Assembly (NCBI GenBank): GCA_006937955.1
Contig: SSNP01000045.1
Span: forward strand, 314,833-378,832
Reading direction: 5' to 3'
DNA: 64,000 nucleotides
Origin: Pachypanchax playfairii
Lineage: Eukaryota; Chordata; Actinopteri; Cyprinodontiformes; Aplocheilidae
A model generated the notes under the pieces. It made no database searches. It was given only the letters and a program-made list of their open reading frames with translations, and had not been told where the DNA came from. This document shows positions 1 to 12,955 of this stretch, one piece after another (the stretch's first letter is position 1; every line of letters starts with the position of its first letter). The position numbers and the translations under genes were made by a program.

Positions 1-69
1 TTATTTCAGAGGTTTTGAACATCTTATTAACATATTAACACCTTCTCTGTGTGTGGGGGAGTGATTTTT

Positions 70-150
70 ACTTTTTAAAATACCAATTTAAGTATCGTTT
101 TGAAAGTATCGATTTGGTATCGTATAAAACCCTTCCGATACCCATCCCTA
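70..150. mobile_element. hAT-like element end, fragment
   Basis: The segment ends in CCGATACCCATCCCTA. Its reverse complement, TAGGGATGGGTATCGG, is a common end of hAT-type repeats in fish. The neighbouring AGTATCGATTTGGTATCG repeats the 'tatcg' theme of such elements. The other end is not visible, so this is a truncated copy. Confidence 0.5.
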
Positions 151-1150
151 CTTCCCACCATGTAGCTGAATGGTTTTCTCTGGTGTGTGTGAGGTTTTTG
201 TATATGGAAGGTTTCCAATAGTGTTTATGACAGATTTCCAGTGATGTATATTTATGATGGAGATTCACTAATGTGTGTGCAAGAATTTCAGTATAGTGTA
301 AAATGAGTGTATTCAAGTCACTTCAGAATAATGTCTCTGTCTGCCACTCGTAGATTGGCATTTTCCCTTTTATTCCCTTTTATTCCCTTTTATTAATATC
401 GAATTCTTATCCCTTCTTCTTCCATCAATTGTTTGCTTCTTGCACTACTTTTTCTTTTCTTTTTTCTTCCTCATTTTCATTCAACAAATCTTTTATCCTC
501 TGTTGTCAATTTGTGCTTCTCCTCATGTTGTGCATATTCTCTTCATGCTCCTGTTATCAGCCTTCCAAATCTTTCCTCATTGCTTTGCCTTCATCTTGTC
601 CACCTGCAGTATTTGCTGTCTAGCAATACGTGATTTATCTTTTTATTCATGTCGACATAATTAATGTTTCAAGTTTTTTTTTTACATGCAGCACTGGATT
701 CGTCTAAGATGTCTGTCAGAGGAGTTTGTTTGGATGAAATCTGAGACAACAAAGCCATTTTGCAAAACTGCATTTATCTTGTCAGGAAGAAACATACAGA
801 CATGTTTTAACTTCATGGCAGTTGGTTTCAAACACTGTTCAGGTTCTTAAACTTAGTTGCTTTCTTATATAAATCATTTAACACGTCAACATTATAAATA
901 AAAACTAAACTACCCACAAAAAGCTCAGGCAATGAATATTCTGGTTACATCTTCTTGTGTTTCTGATGAATACATACTTGGTATTTCTCTAATCAGAAAC
1001 AAAATGACAGAAAATGAAAAAAGGGAAAGAACTCTCATCAGCAGCTGTAACATTTTAATCAAATTAACGTGAAAACTTAATGTTGAATCACTTTAATTTA
1101 GGAAAAATATTTCTTTTTCAGTTGTGAATCAAATAGATATTTTTCTATGT
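151..1150. other. Gene-free stretch
   Basis: No gene is seen. A short tandem of TTCCCTTTTA units lies at about 362-395, followed by a pyrimidine-rich tract at about 410-610. The small overlapping ORFs there are low-complexity by-products. Confidence 0.5.
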
Positions 1151-1723
1151 AAGAAATATAGTCTCATCCGAATCCAATTCTTTTCAGACATTGAATTGAT
1201 AACACTGAATTTTTATCCTGCATAGTTATGCTAATTAATTTGTTTTTAATTTAAATTTCAGCAAAAATTTCACCTGCAAATGTGGTGAATTCTTTATGAC
1301 CCAAGCCAAAGCAATCAGCAACAGAACGAGTCGAGACGCATCTAGCCAATCAAATTATGCTCCTCTGATCCTATGAAACCAACAACTGCGCCACCACTGT
1401 GACCTCACGACATCACTTCCGGGTCCTGCCTGCTGCTGCAAATGTAAACAATGGCGGTAGCAAAGGAACCGGTCTTTTTTTTTACAGTTTTTTCAGAGTG
1501 TCATCTTAGCTTGAGACATCCTAAAGTTAGTGAAAAAGGGTCTTAACTTGTGTGTTTGTGTGCTGCTGGTGGAAGTTTAAAGGGGAAAATACAGGCTTCA
1601 ATAAAGAGCTGAGGTGAGTTTCTGACTCATCTAGCTCAAAATTTTAGGATTTATGCAGGATAAAAAATCTGTTATAAATTCAATGCCTAAAAGGAATTGG
1701 ATTCCGATGAGACTATATTTCTT
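1151..1723. mobile_element. Non-autonomous element with about 72 bp inverted arms
   Basis: The left arm at 1151-1224 begins AAGAAATATAGTCTCATC and ends TTTATCCTGCATA. The reverse complement of the right arm at 1652-1723 reads almost the same, with a few substitutions and short indels. The ~430 bp between the arms hold a GC-richer core (about 1320-1460) and no convincing protein. This is the classic layout of a long-arm MITE, and the arms could fold into a hairpin. The superfamily is unknown. Confidence 0.75.
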
Positions 1724-4700
1724 TCATACTTTTCCACGCTGCGTCCCAGCAGGTAAAACATTATTATCACACATTTAAAAATCACATTTTTACTTTGGAT
1801 TTGTTTTCCTTCAAAGAGCTGATGAATGCATCTTAAATGGAAGGTGGTCTTCCCATGGAAAAAAAAACAGAAAAACAATGACAAATACTGAAAAATGCTA
1901 CATATCGTTCACAATATTCACACAATAGTAACAAAAAAGTGAAAAAAAAGTTTTTTTAACATTTGCAGAATGAATTACATCTAAATATAATTACTATTCG
2001 TGTCTCTGTTGCAAAGTATAGTCAAATTATAAAAGTAGTTCATGAAGCAATTAAATGAAAACTTCTAAAAATACAAATGTCATTTTAAACAACCTGATAT
2101 GAGGACTTAATACTTGGAAACCTGAAAAAAATGGACCTGATATAAAATAGAAATCATAAAGAATCTGAAGCAGTAAATCTGTTGAATCAAAGGAAACATG
2201 CAGAGGTTTTCATCATTTAGTCCTTTACAAGGCAAAGTCTGGTGAGTGTAGCCTCGTGCTGTTTGAGCAGATTAACAAGGTCAAAACCCCAAATACCTCA
2301 AACTCTTAGTGAAGAATCGGATTCATTTTAATTTAACAACTGAACCTGAATTTGCTCCCGACTTTTCATCCACTGACCTTCATTATTTAACTTTTCTTTC
2401 CTTTTTAATCTTTTTGGGTTTTGTTTCATTTTAATTTATGATTTAATAAACGAGAATCATAGTTTGGAAATTTTTAAGTTTAAACAAAGAGACGGACAAA
2501 CAGTGAAGCAGACAGACGGACCTGTCATGGCTCATCTGCGAGCTGTAATTGGTTTGTCGCCTCGTCAAGTCACTAGTTGACACTCTGTGTAATGGACAGA
2601 GACATTCAATTTACGTGAAACACAAGCTGAATGTCAATTAATGGACGAACGCAGAAACGAACGTGTAAAGGTACGAAGGAGGAATGATGGATGAAATGTG
2701 GAGGACAAAAATGTGTAAAACTGGCAAAGAAAATTAGAGGAAAAAGATACGAGGAGAAGGTGAAAATTGGAGGTTTCTAAAAAATAAAGCAGAAATTGAG
2801 ATTCAGAGAAGAAGGTAAAAAAAAAAAAGAAAATTTAAGCCTACATTCAGAGTGAAACTGAAACTCATTTTGTTAAAAATAAACAGAGTAAGTCAAATTA
2901 AACATCACATCCTGAGAGCTCACTCCGCAGAGATTTCTATACAAATCTTGTTTTCTAAAAACTGTTTTTAATCTTTAATTTGTAGGGAAAAAAACACCAG
3001 AAAAATGTTAGAGAATAAATAACCACGAGGGCAAAGGTCATCAGACAAAACAGGTTGTCAGCTCGAGGTTAATGGAGTGATTGTGACTCTGTTTAGCACA
3101 GTTCAGACACAGATGTTCATTTTGGTAAACATATATGAGCTTAACTAGGAGGTAAGATAGAGAAAGGCAAGAAGAATCCAGTCGTTTGCAAATCAAATAC
3201 CAATCTGCATGAGTCAAAAGCTGCAAAACTAAAGATGTTGATTCAAACAAGTAAAAACTGGTTCATTATAACCAATAAACAGTAAATAAAATACAGTCAA
3301 TGATGAGATCTTTCTCTGTGTTTATCCCTGAAAGAGTTTCTTAAGACAGGATGTGAAGATGATAGAGTAAAATGACACATTAAAATGCATCACCATCCTC
3401 CTGGACCTTCTTTGTTTCACCTCTCTGCTCCCTCATTTGTCTCCTGTAAATTTTAACCAGCCGTTAAAGGGCAAAGTAATGGAAAGATTTACAGCAGGCT
3501 GTAAAACCGGTACATCTCTGTCTCTTACTCATTTTTTTCCCTCCTCTGCTTTTCATCTAAGACCTCATCATCAGTCTGCCTCCATCATTCTTTCTCCGAC
3601 TCCATTAGCATGTGAGATAACTCTCCCCTTTTTCTGGATTTCTTTACTCTGCTTTGCTTCTTCAGATTTAAGATCCTCACTGACTAAAAGTGAGGAACAT
3701 GAGAAAATATATGACTTTAAGCCAGGAATTGCAACAAGAATAAAGTGTTTTGACAGATTTACTCGAAAAATATCTAAGCAACAATTATCAGAGATCAGAT
3801 AACAAAACATAATAAGCAGGCTTTTTAAGGAGTCAGGATATTTAGACCAGAATTGCATTTCATTTAGCGCTGAAAATAGATAAATCCACTAAACAGAAAA
3901 TTATTAGTTTGATAATTTCTATATTTTGCAGTCATTTGAACAGTTAGATTTTAGGTTTGCAATAAAATAAATGTTGATGGACTGTTGTTTTCTAATCTAA
4001 AACACAAACTAGTTTCAAAATGAAATTGTTATTTTTTGTAAACACTTATAATTTTTGAGTCTTTACCTTGAACATGAATAATTTCTAAACAGGGCGTCTT
4101 TGATTCTGAGACATGGGGGTAAATATCACTATTAACTGGTAAACGTAAGAGAAATTAATGTTCGGGCATTCTGCAGCAAAATAAGAACAATGTAAATCAT
4201 TAAGAAAAAATGATCTGAGGTGTATTTTTAAGTTTAAGTTTAAAGGATTTGGGGGCGGAGCCAGCGAAAGTTCCATTCATTTACATGGAGCGGTACATGA
4301 ACTGTCTAAAACTTCCAGATTCTGTTCTCAAGTCTCGATTTTATATAAGTTCAGGATTTTTGCATCAGATCCAGAGTTTTTGAAATTTAATTCTCTCTTT
4401 TGTCACTTTAAATTTAGATTTTTGTGACTCAGTCTAAGTCTTACGTGGAGAATACGTGCACCCCACAAATTGCATCTTTATTATCATAATGCACATCACA
4501 CTGCAAATGACTCTTTTTATTTATGTGAATTTACTTTTTACTATTTTAAATTCAGATCTTTCTGTTGCAGTGGAATATTTAAAGGAGTTATGATTTCACC
4601 ACTGAGGACCAATGTGAACCTTTTTCTACAGGGAAAAATAAAATGAGAGCGTTAAAGGAGAATAAAGTTCAGCCCTTTGTCAGATTATAGAGTGTTCAAT

Positions 4701-6219
4701 TCACATTTTGTTTGCAACTATTATTTCCGACCTTAACTCTGCGTTTCCTGATTGTTCCAGCTGTGCAAAATCTTTTACCATCTGGTGGCTGCCATGCACC
4801 AAAAAATAAATCACTGAGAAAAACAAGGTTTCAAGCAGAATGTGAGATGTGCAAAGCGACATATAGTCCAGGTTCCTCAAACAAGTTAAATAAGTGATTT
4901 AAAGGACTTTAATCACAAGATGAACATATGAACACTGTCACATTTCACAATCTGCATTGATAAACTCTGACAGGAAACACGTTTTAGCTAATTTAGCAAA
5001 TAGGAATGAGAAGACACAAAATGTTCTTCGTCCTTCTTGGAGGTTGAGTTTGACTACTGGGTTAAATTACATGATGGCAACAATCAGTAGACTATCCTTT
5101 CATCCCCCACTGGGATGCTTGGATGTCTGATCGATATCTACGGGCTTCCCTCATCCTCCTCTGAAAAGGACAAATCACATAAAACACAAACAAAGTGGAA
5201 TTTATGGGCGCTATTTGGTGTTTCGTCGCAGGCTGACTAATCGATATCTGGGAGAAAACAATGAGCAAATCTCCCCCTCAAGTTGCTGCAGGTCAGAAAA
5301 CAACTGGTGTATCATTACAAACAGATCAGCTCCAAACAAAGCCCCACCTTGCACTAGCCTTCTGTCTATGCATCATCAAAATGACTTGTTTTTCAGCTGC
5401 TTTTACACATATTGATTTCAAACATCTTATGCAAAGCCACTGATTTAGATGAATCTCAGACATCTCTTCACAGGCCTGTTGGAAAACTTGTTGTTTACAT
5501 TTTTACTTTACAAAAAATGAGCTGAACCTATTTATGGCTTGTATTTTATTTATTATTTCCTCTCCTTTTGGACTTCTTTTTATCTCACATGCTAAAATCT
5601 GGATGGTCTGACAGAGTGAAGATCTGTTCCCTATATCAGATTGTTCTGTTGATATGATTCTGTGGATTTACGGAGGGGGAAAAAAACATCTGTCATATTA
5701 CTATAGAGCACAGTGATAATGAAAAACAGCATTTTTTATTAACCTTACCGTAGACCTGAACAACACCTGTCACGGGAAAATACAACCTAAATCCTTCACA
5801 GACATATAAATGTAAATGATGCTCAGGAAAACCTATTAAACATGTCATCACTGACAGACAGACAGATAGGGAGGTGTTTCTCTTTCTTTCTGACTTGAGG
5901 GCAAAGATCTAATTACCACAGTTTGTTCTGAACTGCGGTGCATGGTGACATGTTGAAATTATGTTTCTTCTTAATGAACCAAGTGAGAACAACGAGAAAT
6001 TTCACAGTGTAACACACAAAATCACATTAGACAAACAATAATAACCATTTTGCTGCTGTTTTTTTCTTCCCATGAATATAAACAAAATGAGCTGCTGTGA
6101 AACAAATTAAGATGACTGATGAACAGGAAAATATTCCGAGATTTGTTGTTTCATAACTCCAAGCTTTCGAGATTGAATACTAACACAGAATATCTTTGTA
6201 TCTTTGATACCTGCTGGTG
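1724..6219. other. Gene-free stretch
   Basis: No gene is seen. The 121-codon frame at 3437-3802 lacks any recognisable domain and looks like chance. The segment at 2520-2640 is balanced in composition, holds several TAATT/CAATTA cores, and could be a conserved noncoding element. The short stretch at 4250-4300 (GGGGGCGGAGCC followed by CATTCATTTACATGGAG) resembles dispersed fish repeats, but too little remains to name it. Confidence 0.4.
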
Positions 6220-6378
6220 AAATTGTACACAGCCATCCCCGAATACGTCCTCTGCTAGTCCATCACAGTCTGGTTTGGCTCAGCAACTAAACTAGACAGA
6301 AACAGACTGCAGAGAACTATTAAGTCCACAGAGAGGATCATTGGTGCTCCATCAAAGTTCTACAGCAGGGAACCCTCT
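6220..6378 (+). pseudogene. LINE reverse transcriptase C-terminal fragment
   Basis: The plus strand reads SITVWFGSATKLDRNRLQRT followed by STERIIGAPS. This matches the conserved tail of fish non-LTR reverse transcriptases, where the usual text is roughly 'SITVWFG...DRNRLQRVVRTAEKIIG'. An in-frame stop (TAG) precedes SITVW, and the frame drifts into unrelated sequence after about 6378. The rest of the element is missing, so it is a dead 5'-truncated copy. The L2 or Rex1/Babar clade is likely but not proven. Confidence 0.7.
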
Positions 6379-6691
6379 AACCAAAGATCTCACTTCTTCT
6401 CCCCTCTTCCTCACACCAAAACCACATAACAAAACCTTTTTTCCCCCTTATGCTGAACAAATATGTTTAACACCCTTAATGAAGAAATAACATACTTTTG
6501 TGAAAATAATAAGAGATTTTATCCATAGGTATGTCTATAGAAACAAATCTCTGTATTCCTTGATCTGCTCAAAGCTTTGACTCGAATGCACCAACAGACA
6601 TAAAGGATGATGTTTTATAATATTTATTTTACAGGGTAAATGGGTTTCAAACAGTTCTTTGCCAGACTCCTAATCTGTTGTGTAAAGGCTC
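6379..6691. other. Gene-free stretch
   Basis: AT-rich sequence between the LINE fragment and the CpG-rich element. The first part (about 6390-6430) may still belong to the LINE tail. Nothing else is recognised. Confidence 0.4.
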
Positions 6692-7245
6692 CTTTCTACT
6701 GGACGCGTGAGCAGCGCGCAACGTTCTGCTCGCGCAATCAGCAGCGCATCCCTTCCTATCAGGAGCGCTTCACATGCGTAAATCACTCCCATAGCGTCAC
6801 ATCCAGCTAGTCCTGGAAGAGCACGAAATCTCATGAGAATAGTGAAAATACGCTGGATTTCATCCGTACACACAATAACAAGCTGGGAGAAAGATGACAA
6901 CATGTATCCAGAAGGTATGTGGCTTTTCACACCACCTACAGACTTCAAACCCGTCACAGGTATTGTATTTTTTCATAGTTTTGCAAACGGAAATCCGGAA
7001 CGTGTCTTTTTATTTTGAAACTTCCAGGTACGAACGCCTGATTTCCTGTCTGGTCCAAACTAAACTGCTGAATTTGACGTGTTTTAGAAGCGTACCGCGT
7101 AAAAAATAGAACTGCTGCGTAACGCTCACGACTATACGTTTCTGGGACACGTTTCATACATTGACTTTATTGACTTTATTGTCGGCTATCGGCCGCGTAT
7201 TACGCATCACTAACGTTGCGTGCTGCTTACGCGTCCAGTGGAAAG
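6692..7245. mobile_element. CpG-rich non-autonomous DNA transposon with 34 bp inverted ends
   Basis: The left end 6692-6725 starts CTTTCTACTGGACGCG. The reverse complement of 7212-7245 differs from it at only three of 34 positions. The interior is unusually CpG-rich for this window (GCGCGCAACG, GGCTATCGGCCGCG), so the copy may be fairly young or unmethylated. Small ORFs inside carry no recognisable domain. Clear target-site duplications were not found. Confidence 0.75.
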
Positions 7246-9514
7246 CAGGGGTAATGAAGACAAGTTAGTATTGGGATGATGAGAAGAGTGCTGTGAAATT
7301 ACTGTCTTCTTCTTTGTTTGGAAAGAAGTTAATGGAAACAGGAAGTGGAAGGAGCCCGCAAAGACATCAGCAGGAGAACAGGTAAGTTGTTTCTTGGTAA
7401 CTTGTTGATAATGAAGATAATCACTGTTGTGGTAGAGATAAGGTGGGGGAAGAGGAGATTCCCCCAAAGAAGTCAGTGGTGCTGAATTGCAGTTATCTAA
7501 AAATACTTAATCCAGTCCAAATATCTAAAATCTGAGTGAAGAACCAGGCACGGGTCAGTACCTCTGTGAGCAGTGATTTTTCCATGGCTTACAGGTCCTA
7601 AAGGAACAGGCAGGAGACGCAGTCATGACAAGTGGAAGTTCAGATTTCCATGATCTAAAATCCAGTTTTGAAGGTACAGGAAAGAGTCAAACAAAGACAG
7701 AAAAAGATCAGTACATTTCATGATTGGGAAAACACTATGAATCATGTGACTATGATGCTGGACTGATGCAACTAAAGTTACCAAACAATCTAGTAAACTT
7801 GATATGAACAGGCGAGTGGCCTGATAGGAATGGAGTGTGGCAGGTGTGGAACATGATCATAAGAGGCACAAGAGCATGACTGTGATAAACGGCTTAACAT
7901 GACCTGATTAATCTTGATTCATATCTATTTTTGGTGTTTGTATTGTTTTATCATGCTTAAAGTAAATAAAATGGAGACATAGAAAATAAAACCAAACTTA
8001 GGTCTGATTTTCCCTTTAATCTGAACCCAAAGATTATCTTAAATAGAGCATTCATTCTGTTTATGACAGTGTCCAAAAAGTCCATAATCCTCTATGTTCA
8101 TAAGTACAAAAATAATAAAAGTGTATTAAGATTCAGCTGATTCAGGTTTGTGAAGTTTCCTGAGCTTCTGTGAGACTTTGCTGTTACAGTATTGATTAAA
8201 GAGACTGAATTTCTTTGATTATAATCTTTTGATTCCTTTTGACTGATTCCAGATACTGGGGTTCTTTAGAGTATTGATATCAGATGCAACAGCATTCCTT
8301 TAGATTATTGATTATAGACTCTTGATTCCTACAAGCATTGGATTGAGTTAGACTGAGAACAAACTTTGGATTTCTTTACAAAATTGATCACAGCTGCAGT
8401 TTCGTTGTAAGGACTGATGGAGCTCTTAAAAATAAAGAATCTGTATTTTTACAGTACTGAATATGGACAATTTATCAATTTTGATCATGAGTTGAGTGCA
8501 GCAGTTATATTTAACTTAACATGTTAATAACATACTCTTATATTGAAGGTGGCTATTTGAAGCGCTGGTCATGTTTAGCATATAGCAGGGCAGACACATT
8601 GTAATTATGTCAATTGTTTATTTCCATACAGGCTGATTATTTTTGGCAGTGAATTCCCGGAGGTAAAGAGAATTCTAAAGTGTAATTATAGCCCAAGACA
8701 ACATGATGAGCACAAACATGCAGTAATGTGAATGGCATTTAATAAGATCTGTTATTGACTGCAATGCCGTTCAGCCTGCGAGTTGCACACAAACAACACG
8801 TCAGCATCTAACACACACTAAATGTCTCCTTTATGAGTAAATACACACCCTTTTGATTATTCAGATCACTGATGTTTTTGTTTTCTCCTGCTGCCCTTTT
8901 TGCTGTCAGAATCAGGCTACTATCAGCATGAACAACATGTAAACAAAAAGACAGCAGGTAAACATTGTGACCTTTAAGATTACACCAGAGGTATTAAAAA
9001 AACAAAAAAAAACAGGGTGAAAGAGATTCTTTTACAGAAACATCATCCCGAACACTTGTCTGAGGTGATATTCAACATGTTATTCCTAACACCTTCTGTG
9101 CTGCTTCCTTCTGGGACGGCATCTATACATGTCCCGATCGAGTCCTTTAAACATGCATGAAGGCCAGAGAGTTGATGCTAAAAATGAGATTGCATGAAAC
9201 GTCCTTGAGACAACAACAAGCCTTCTGCAAGCCATATGAGCATTGTTGTAGAACAGAAGTGACTCAGTTTTACAATGAAGACATGCTAGTTAACCATATT
9301 ATTAAAATTATGTACATGTATAAATGTTTATGAGTTCAATGTGAGAATCTAGAAATTCAGGCCTTGGCGTTTTTTAAAGTCTGATTAAAGTTGTATTGTT
9401 TTAGTTCATGCATTAATAAGATAAAGGAACTAAAATCTCCTTCACCAAGTGTTTGATAACCACATCAATGGGTTGAAACCAGGTGATTTTGCTTGACTAG
9501 ACTACAAATGTATG
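7246..9514. other. Gene-free stretch, possible conserved noncoding segment at 8620-8810
   Basis: No gene is seen. The segment at 8620-8810 (TTTTTGGCAGTGAATTCCCG through GTGTAATTATAGCCC and beyond) is complex and non-repetitive and resembles developmental enhancers in texture. This is an impression that only an alignment can test. Confidence 0.35.
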
Positions 9515-9745
9515 ATTGTTTACAGCTTTAACATCTGGTATAGACACATGATAAAATCTTACCTTTGGTGTTAAAGAGTTTTCATTTTTCCTTAAATATA
9601 TAAGTTATATTCTCGAGTTATTCTTTGACCAGGTTTACCTAAAATCTCATCTCTCTTCCAGGCCCCCTAATTGTGAGTGCTGCCCCTCGAGCTGCCTGAA
9701 TAAAATGGTGAACAATTTCATGTAACTCTCACAGCCAAATGCACT
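9515..9745. mobile_element. Repeat family B, partial copy
   Basis: This is an internal fragment of the element at 58696-59283 in the same orientation. Shared blocks are GATAAAATCTTACCTTTGG, ATATTCTCGAGTTATTC, the CCAGGCCCCCT block, GTGAGTGCTGCCCCTCGAG and CTGCCTGAATAAAATGGT. Both termini are missing. The AATAAA in it belongs to the repeat and is not evidence for a local gene end. Confidence 0.7.
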
Positions 9746-12700
9746 TAGACATAACTCCCGCAAATAACTTAAAGTTTTTGTTCAGATATGTAGAATTTGA
9801 ATTATCGAAATGGTTTTCCCATACCTGAATGCCAACATGCTGCTTCAGTGAAGAAAACCTCGGATACCTGTTGAGGTCTGACATCTACTCTGATGTGCTC
9901 CAACTTTTTTAGCAGCGTCCTCCTTCATGAAATCTGAAAATGTTTGTATCTAGTATAATAAAACACAAAGTTATGGAAAAGTAGATGTCAAAACTTCTTT
10001 AGAGATAGCTGTTAGATTTGTTGCTGTTTGATTAACAAAAAAAAACTGGCGATGCTACTCGAAATTAGTAAATTAAATCATAATAATTAAGACATACTAC
10101 ATACAAAAACAGTTTGATGTGTGTAAAATTATATTTTTCCACCACAAAGTAAATCCTAAAACTATTCATGTTTAATTGTTACCAACACAATGAAGCTACT
10201 ATGTTAAATAATATATGTGCAGAATTTCTTCATGCATGAAAAAAGAAACTGTAAATAGCCTGCATCACTGAATCCGTATGAATCTGATCTTTTGTTTTTC
10301 TTTTTATTGATCAAACAGAGGACAAATGGGAGAATGCAAATCCCATCATAATCATTTTCTTTTAAAACAGTTTTACTTCAATTCTAGCTCAAGTTTAAAT
10401 CATTTCCTCTTGTAGGTTATGAAGATCCAGAGAAGAATGATGCCACTGTGTAAAAGATTGTACTGAAGGTCACAGATCAGCTGCTCCAACATGAGAAAGA
10501 CCAAGTTAATGAAAATCCAGTTTCATATTTGGTGTCGAGCTTTTTTCTGTTTCAGTTTCCACAAAAGCAGATCCCCCCACACTTTGTTGCTGTTGCTTGC
10601 ATGTGAAAGGTAAAAGAAGCCACAGCAGCTCCTCGCCTTGCACAGCTTTTACTGCACTTCTATGAGTAAAAATAACTCACTTACTCTCTCAGCTCGGCTC
10701 AGAGGGTGTTTGGATTTGCTTCTGGGTGTGTTGGGCCTGACCCTGTTGTTACAAACCATGGGGAAATACAAAGTGAGTGTTTCTGCACTGCTCTGCTGCA
10801 GTTATATCACCCATATCAGGCTAAATATGTGAATATGTGTGAGTATAAATGAAGAAATTAAATAAATTATGTTTATTTTGGATGTGGTGTTTTTTTTTTT
10901 TCTTAGATATTGTGATCTTACAGAATTCGGATTTTCTTATGATGTTTTTGATAATTTTGTTTCACTTTTTTAAGACTTAAAAGCAGCACATAAGACTTGG
11001 TTTGACATGTAGCTTGCTGTTTTCCAGTAGAGTGGTGTGCAGACGTGTTAAATGTCCTGATCTTTGCAGTTTTGTTCATTTTTATACATTACGTGTATTT
11101 TTGTCTAGTGTTACTCTAGTATTTAAACATATATTGCATGCTTTGTTCATTTCAGTTGACTTTATTTCTTTAAATCAGTTTTTTTTCTTAAAGTTTGACT
11201 TTGTCTCATCTTTCAAATTAAATTTCACTAATAATCCACCTTCTGTATGTGTCTGCTGTCTGTTTTTGGGGCCGATGACACAGTATATCTACTTTGTTCT
11301 TTGAAGCAATAAATATAAAATCATTTTAATTGTCAGTGTTCCTTGTTTTTAAGAATTATAGACTATAGATTCTTTCTGCTACCAACAGTTCCGTCTTTAA
11401 CTTTATCAAGTCTCGGGTTCACGTTTTGTTTCAGGTTTCTGTTTGTTGTGCTGAGTTTAGTTTTCTCTTGTGTTCTGTGTTAGATTCATTTATTTCCTCT
11501 GCTAGCTGTGAACCATTTCTTTTTACAGAGCAGCCTCTTTTCAGTCCCGGTCATGTTACTGATGTGGATGTTTCCCTCAGGCTTCAGCTTCTGCAGGAAC
11601 AGAATGGAAGCTTGAATAAAACAGCAAGCTGGACACTTTACACTTTGAAAAGCCCTAAACTTTACACTTTGAGCGAGACGTGTAAAGTTGAAGGATTTTC
11701 TGACCATAAAAATTGAGATTTTTCACATGTTGACTCTTTTCATGCATAAATAATCGGCAACAATTCATAGCAAAACAAATTCTTGAATATGTCAGTCAAA
11801 GTGTCATTTTACCCTGTTTGTGATTTTGAATTAAAAACAAAGACAACACAGGTAATCCAAGGCTAAGTGGAATATTAGGAACTGAGCTTCACTGGTTCTG
11901 CAGACTGTTCTAAATCAAAACACTGGATAACTATAGAACCTTAATTTAGACACATTTTTCTTCCACTGAAGTCTTATTCTACACAGGATGCACACACACA
12001 TACACCATTCTACTTTGCTGTGATTCCTTTTGCATTTCTCTGTTTATTATCACCTCATTCTCTGCTGATGGCTTTGGCTGTGATTGGCCCATAGAGGCTG
12101 ATGTGTGAAGTAAACAAGTTAATTATTAATCCTCATAATGAATTATACAAACACATTGTCTTCATCTGTCAGCTGACGGAAAACAAAGTCATTTTTTATT
12201 CTTTGTCCGGTGATATTAAAAAAGGAAGAATGATTGTGTTGGGTTCAAACACACACACACAGGAGATAAACGTATTTTTCACAGCTGATTAATTAGACAG
12301 AAAACCTTTCCAGTGTCATGTTTGCCACCTCAGAAAATAGTGCTTAACTTTTTTTCAGTTTTATTAAAGCAAACAAAACTTTTGGGGGTTGCACTTTCTA
12401 TTTTTTATACAAAAACTTAATGTTAGTTTTAAAAGTGGCAGATAAGTCCTGATTATTGTCCTGCATCTTCGGTCTCTAGTCAGATCTTTGACCTTTCCTT
12501 AATCTCCTTGAGCTTCCTGGGGACACTGAGCTGATTGTCGGAGTTCTGTTTAACATGATACATGCTGCTAATTGGCATTCAGGTTAACACGCCTCCCTCG
12601 TGCCCCCGCTCACGTCCTATCAGATCAGTACATCATCTTTCAACTGACTTTTTATTGTTCTAATCTGCAGCAATTGTCAGTTTTCCAGAAGTTTTATACT

Positions 12701-12750
12701 GACCTGTTAGAATAAAAGCTTCTCTGATTTATCAACATTTATCTGTTTTT
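9746..12750. other. Gene-free stretch
   Basis: No gene is seen. It contains T- and A-rich runs (for example around 10890) and a short CA run at about 12248-12261. The frames at 11002-11304 and 11426-11716 have no known domain and no splice context that I trust. Confidence 0.4.
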
Positions 12751-12955
12751 TACAACCCCAATTCCCAAAAAAAGATGCTACAGTATGTAGAATGTAAATT
12801 CAATCAGACTGCAATGATTTGCAAATCTTAAAAAACAATCCACAACAATTCCCAGTAGAGCAAAAATCAAAATCCAAATGTTGAAACTGAGCCATTTCAG
12901 CATTTTGTAGAAAATATGAACTCATTTAGCTTATTTTGAATTTGATGACAGCAAC
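12751..12955. repeat. Dispersed fish repeat with ACAACCCCAATTCC end, 3'-truncated
   Basis: It starts TACAACCCCAATTCCCAAAA and continues with GCAATGATTTGCAAATCTT and, further on, TTATTTTGAATTTGATG. This order is a familiar, very abundant teleost repeat, probably a non-autonomous DNA transposon (from memory). The expected inverted right end is absent, so the copy is truncated near 12955. Confidence 0.7.

Noticed and set aside
3437..3802. 121-codon plus-strand frame
   Set aside because: No domain, no splice or promoter context, and an overlapping antisense frame of similar length, as expected by chance.
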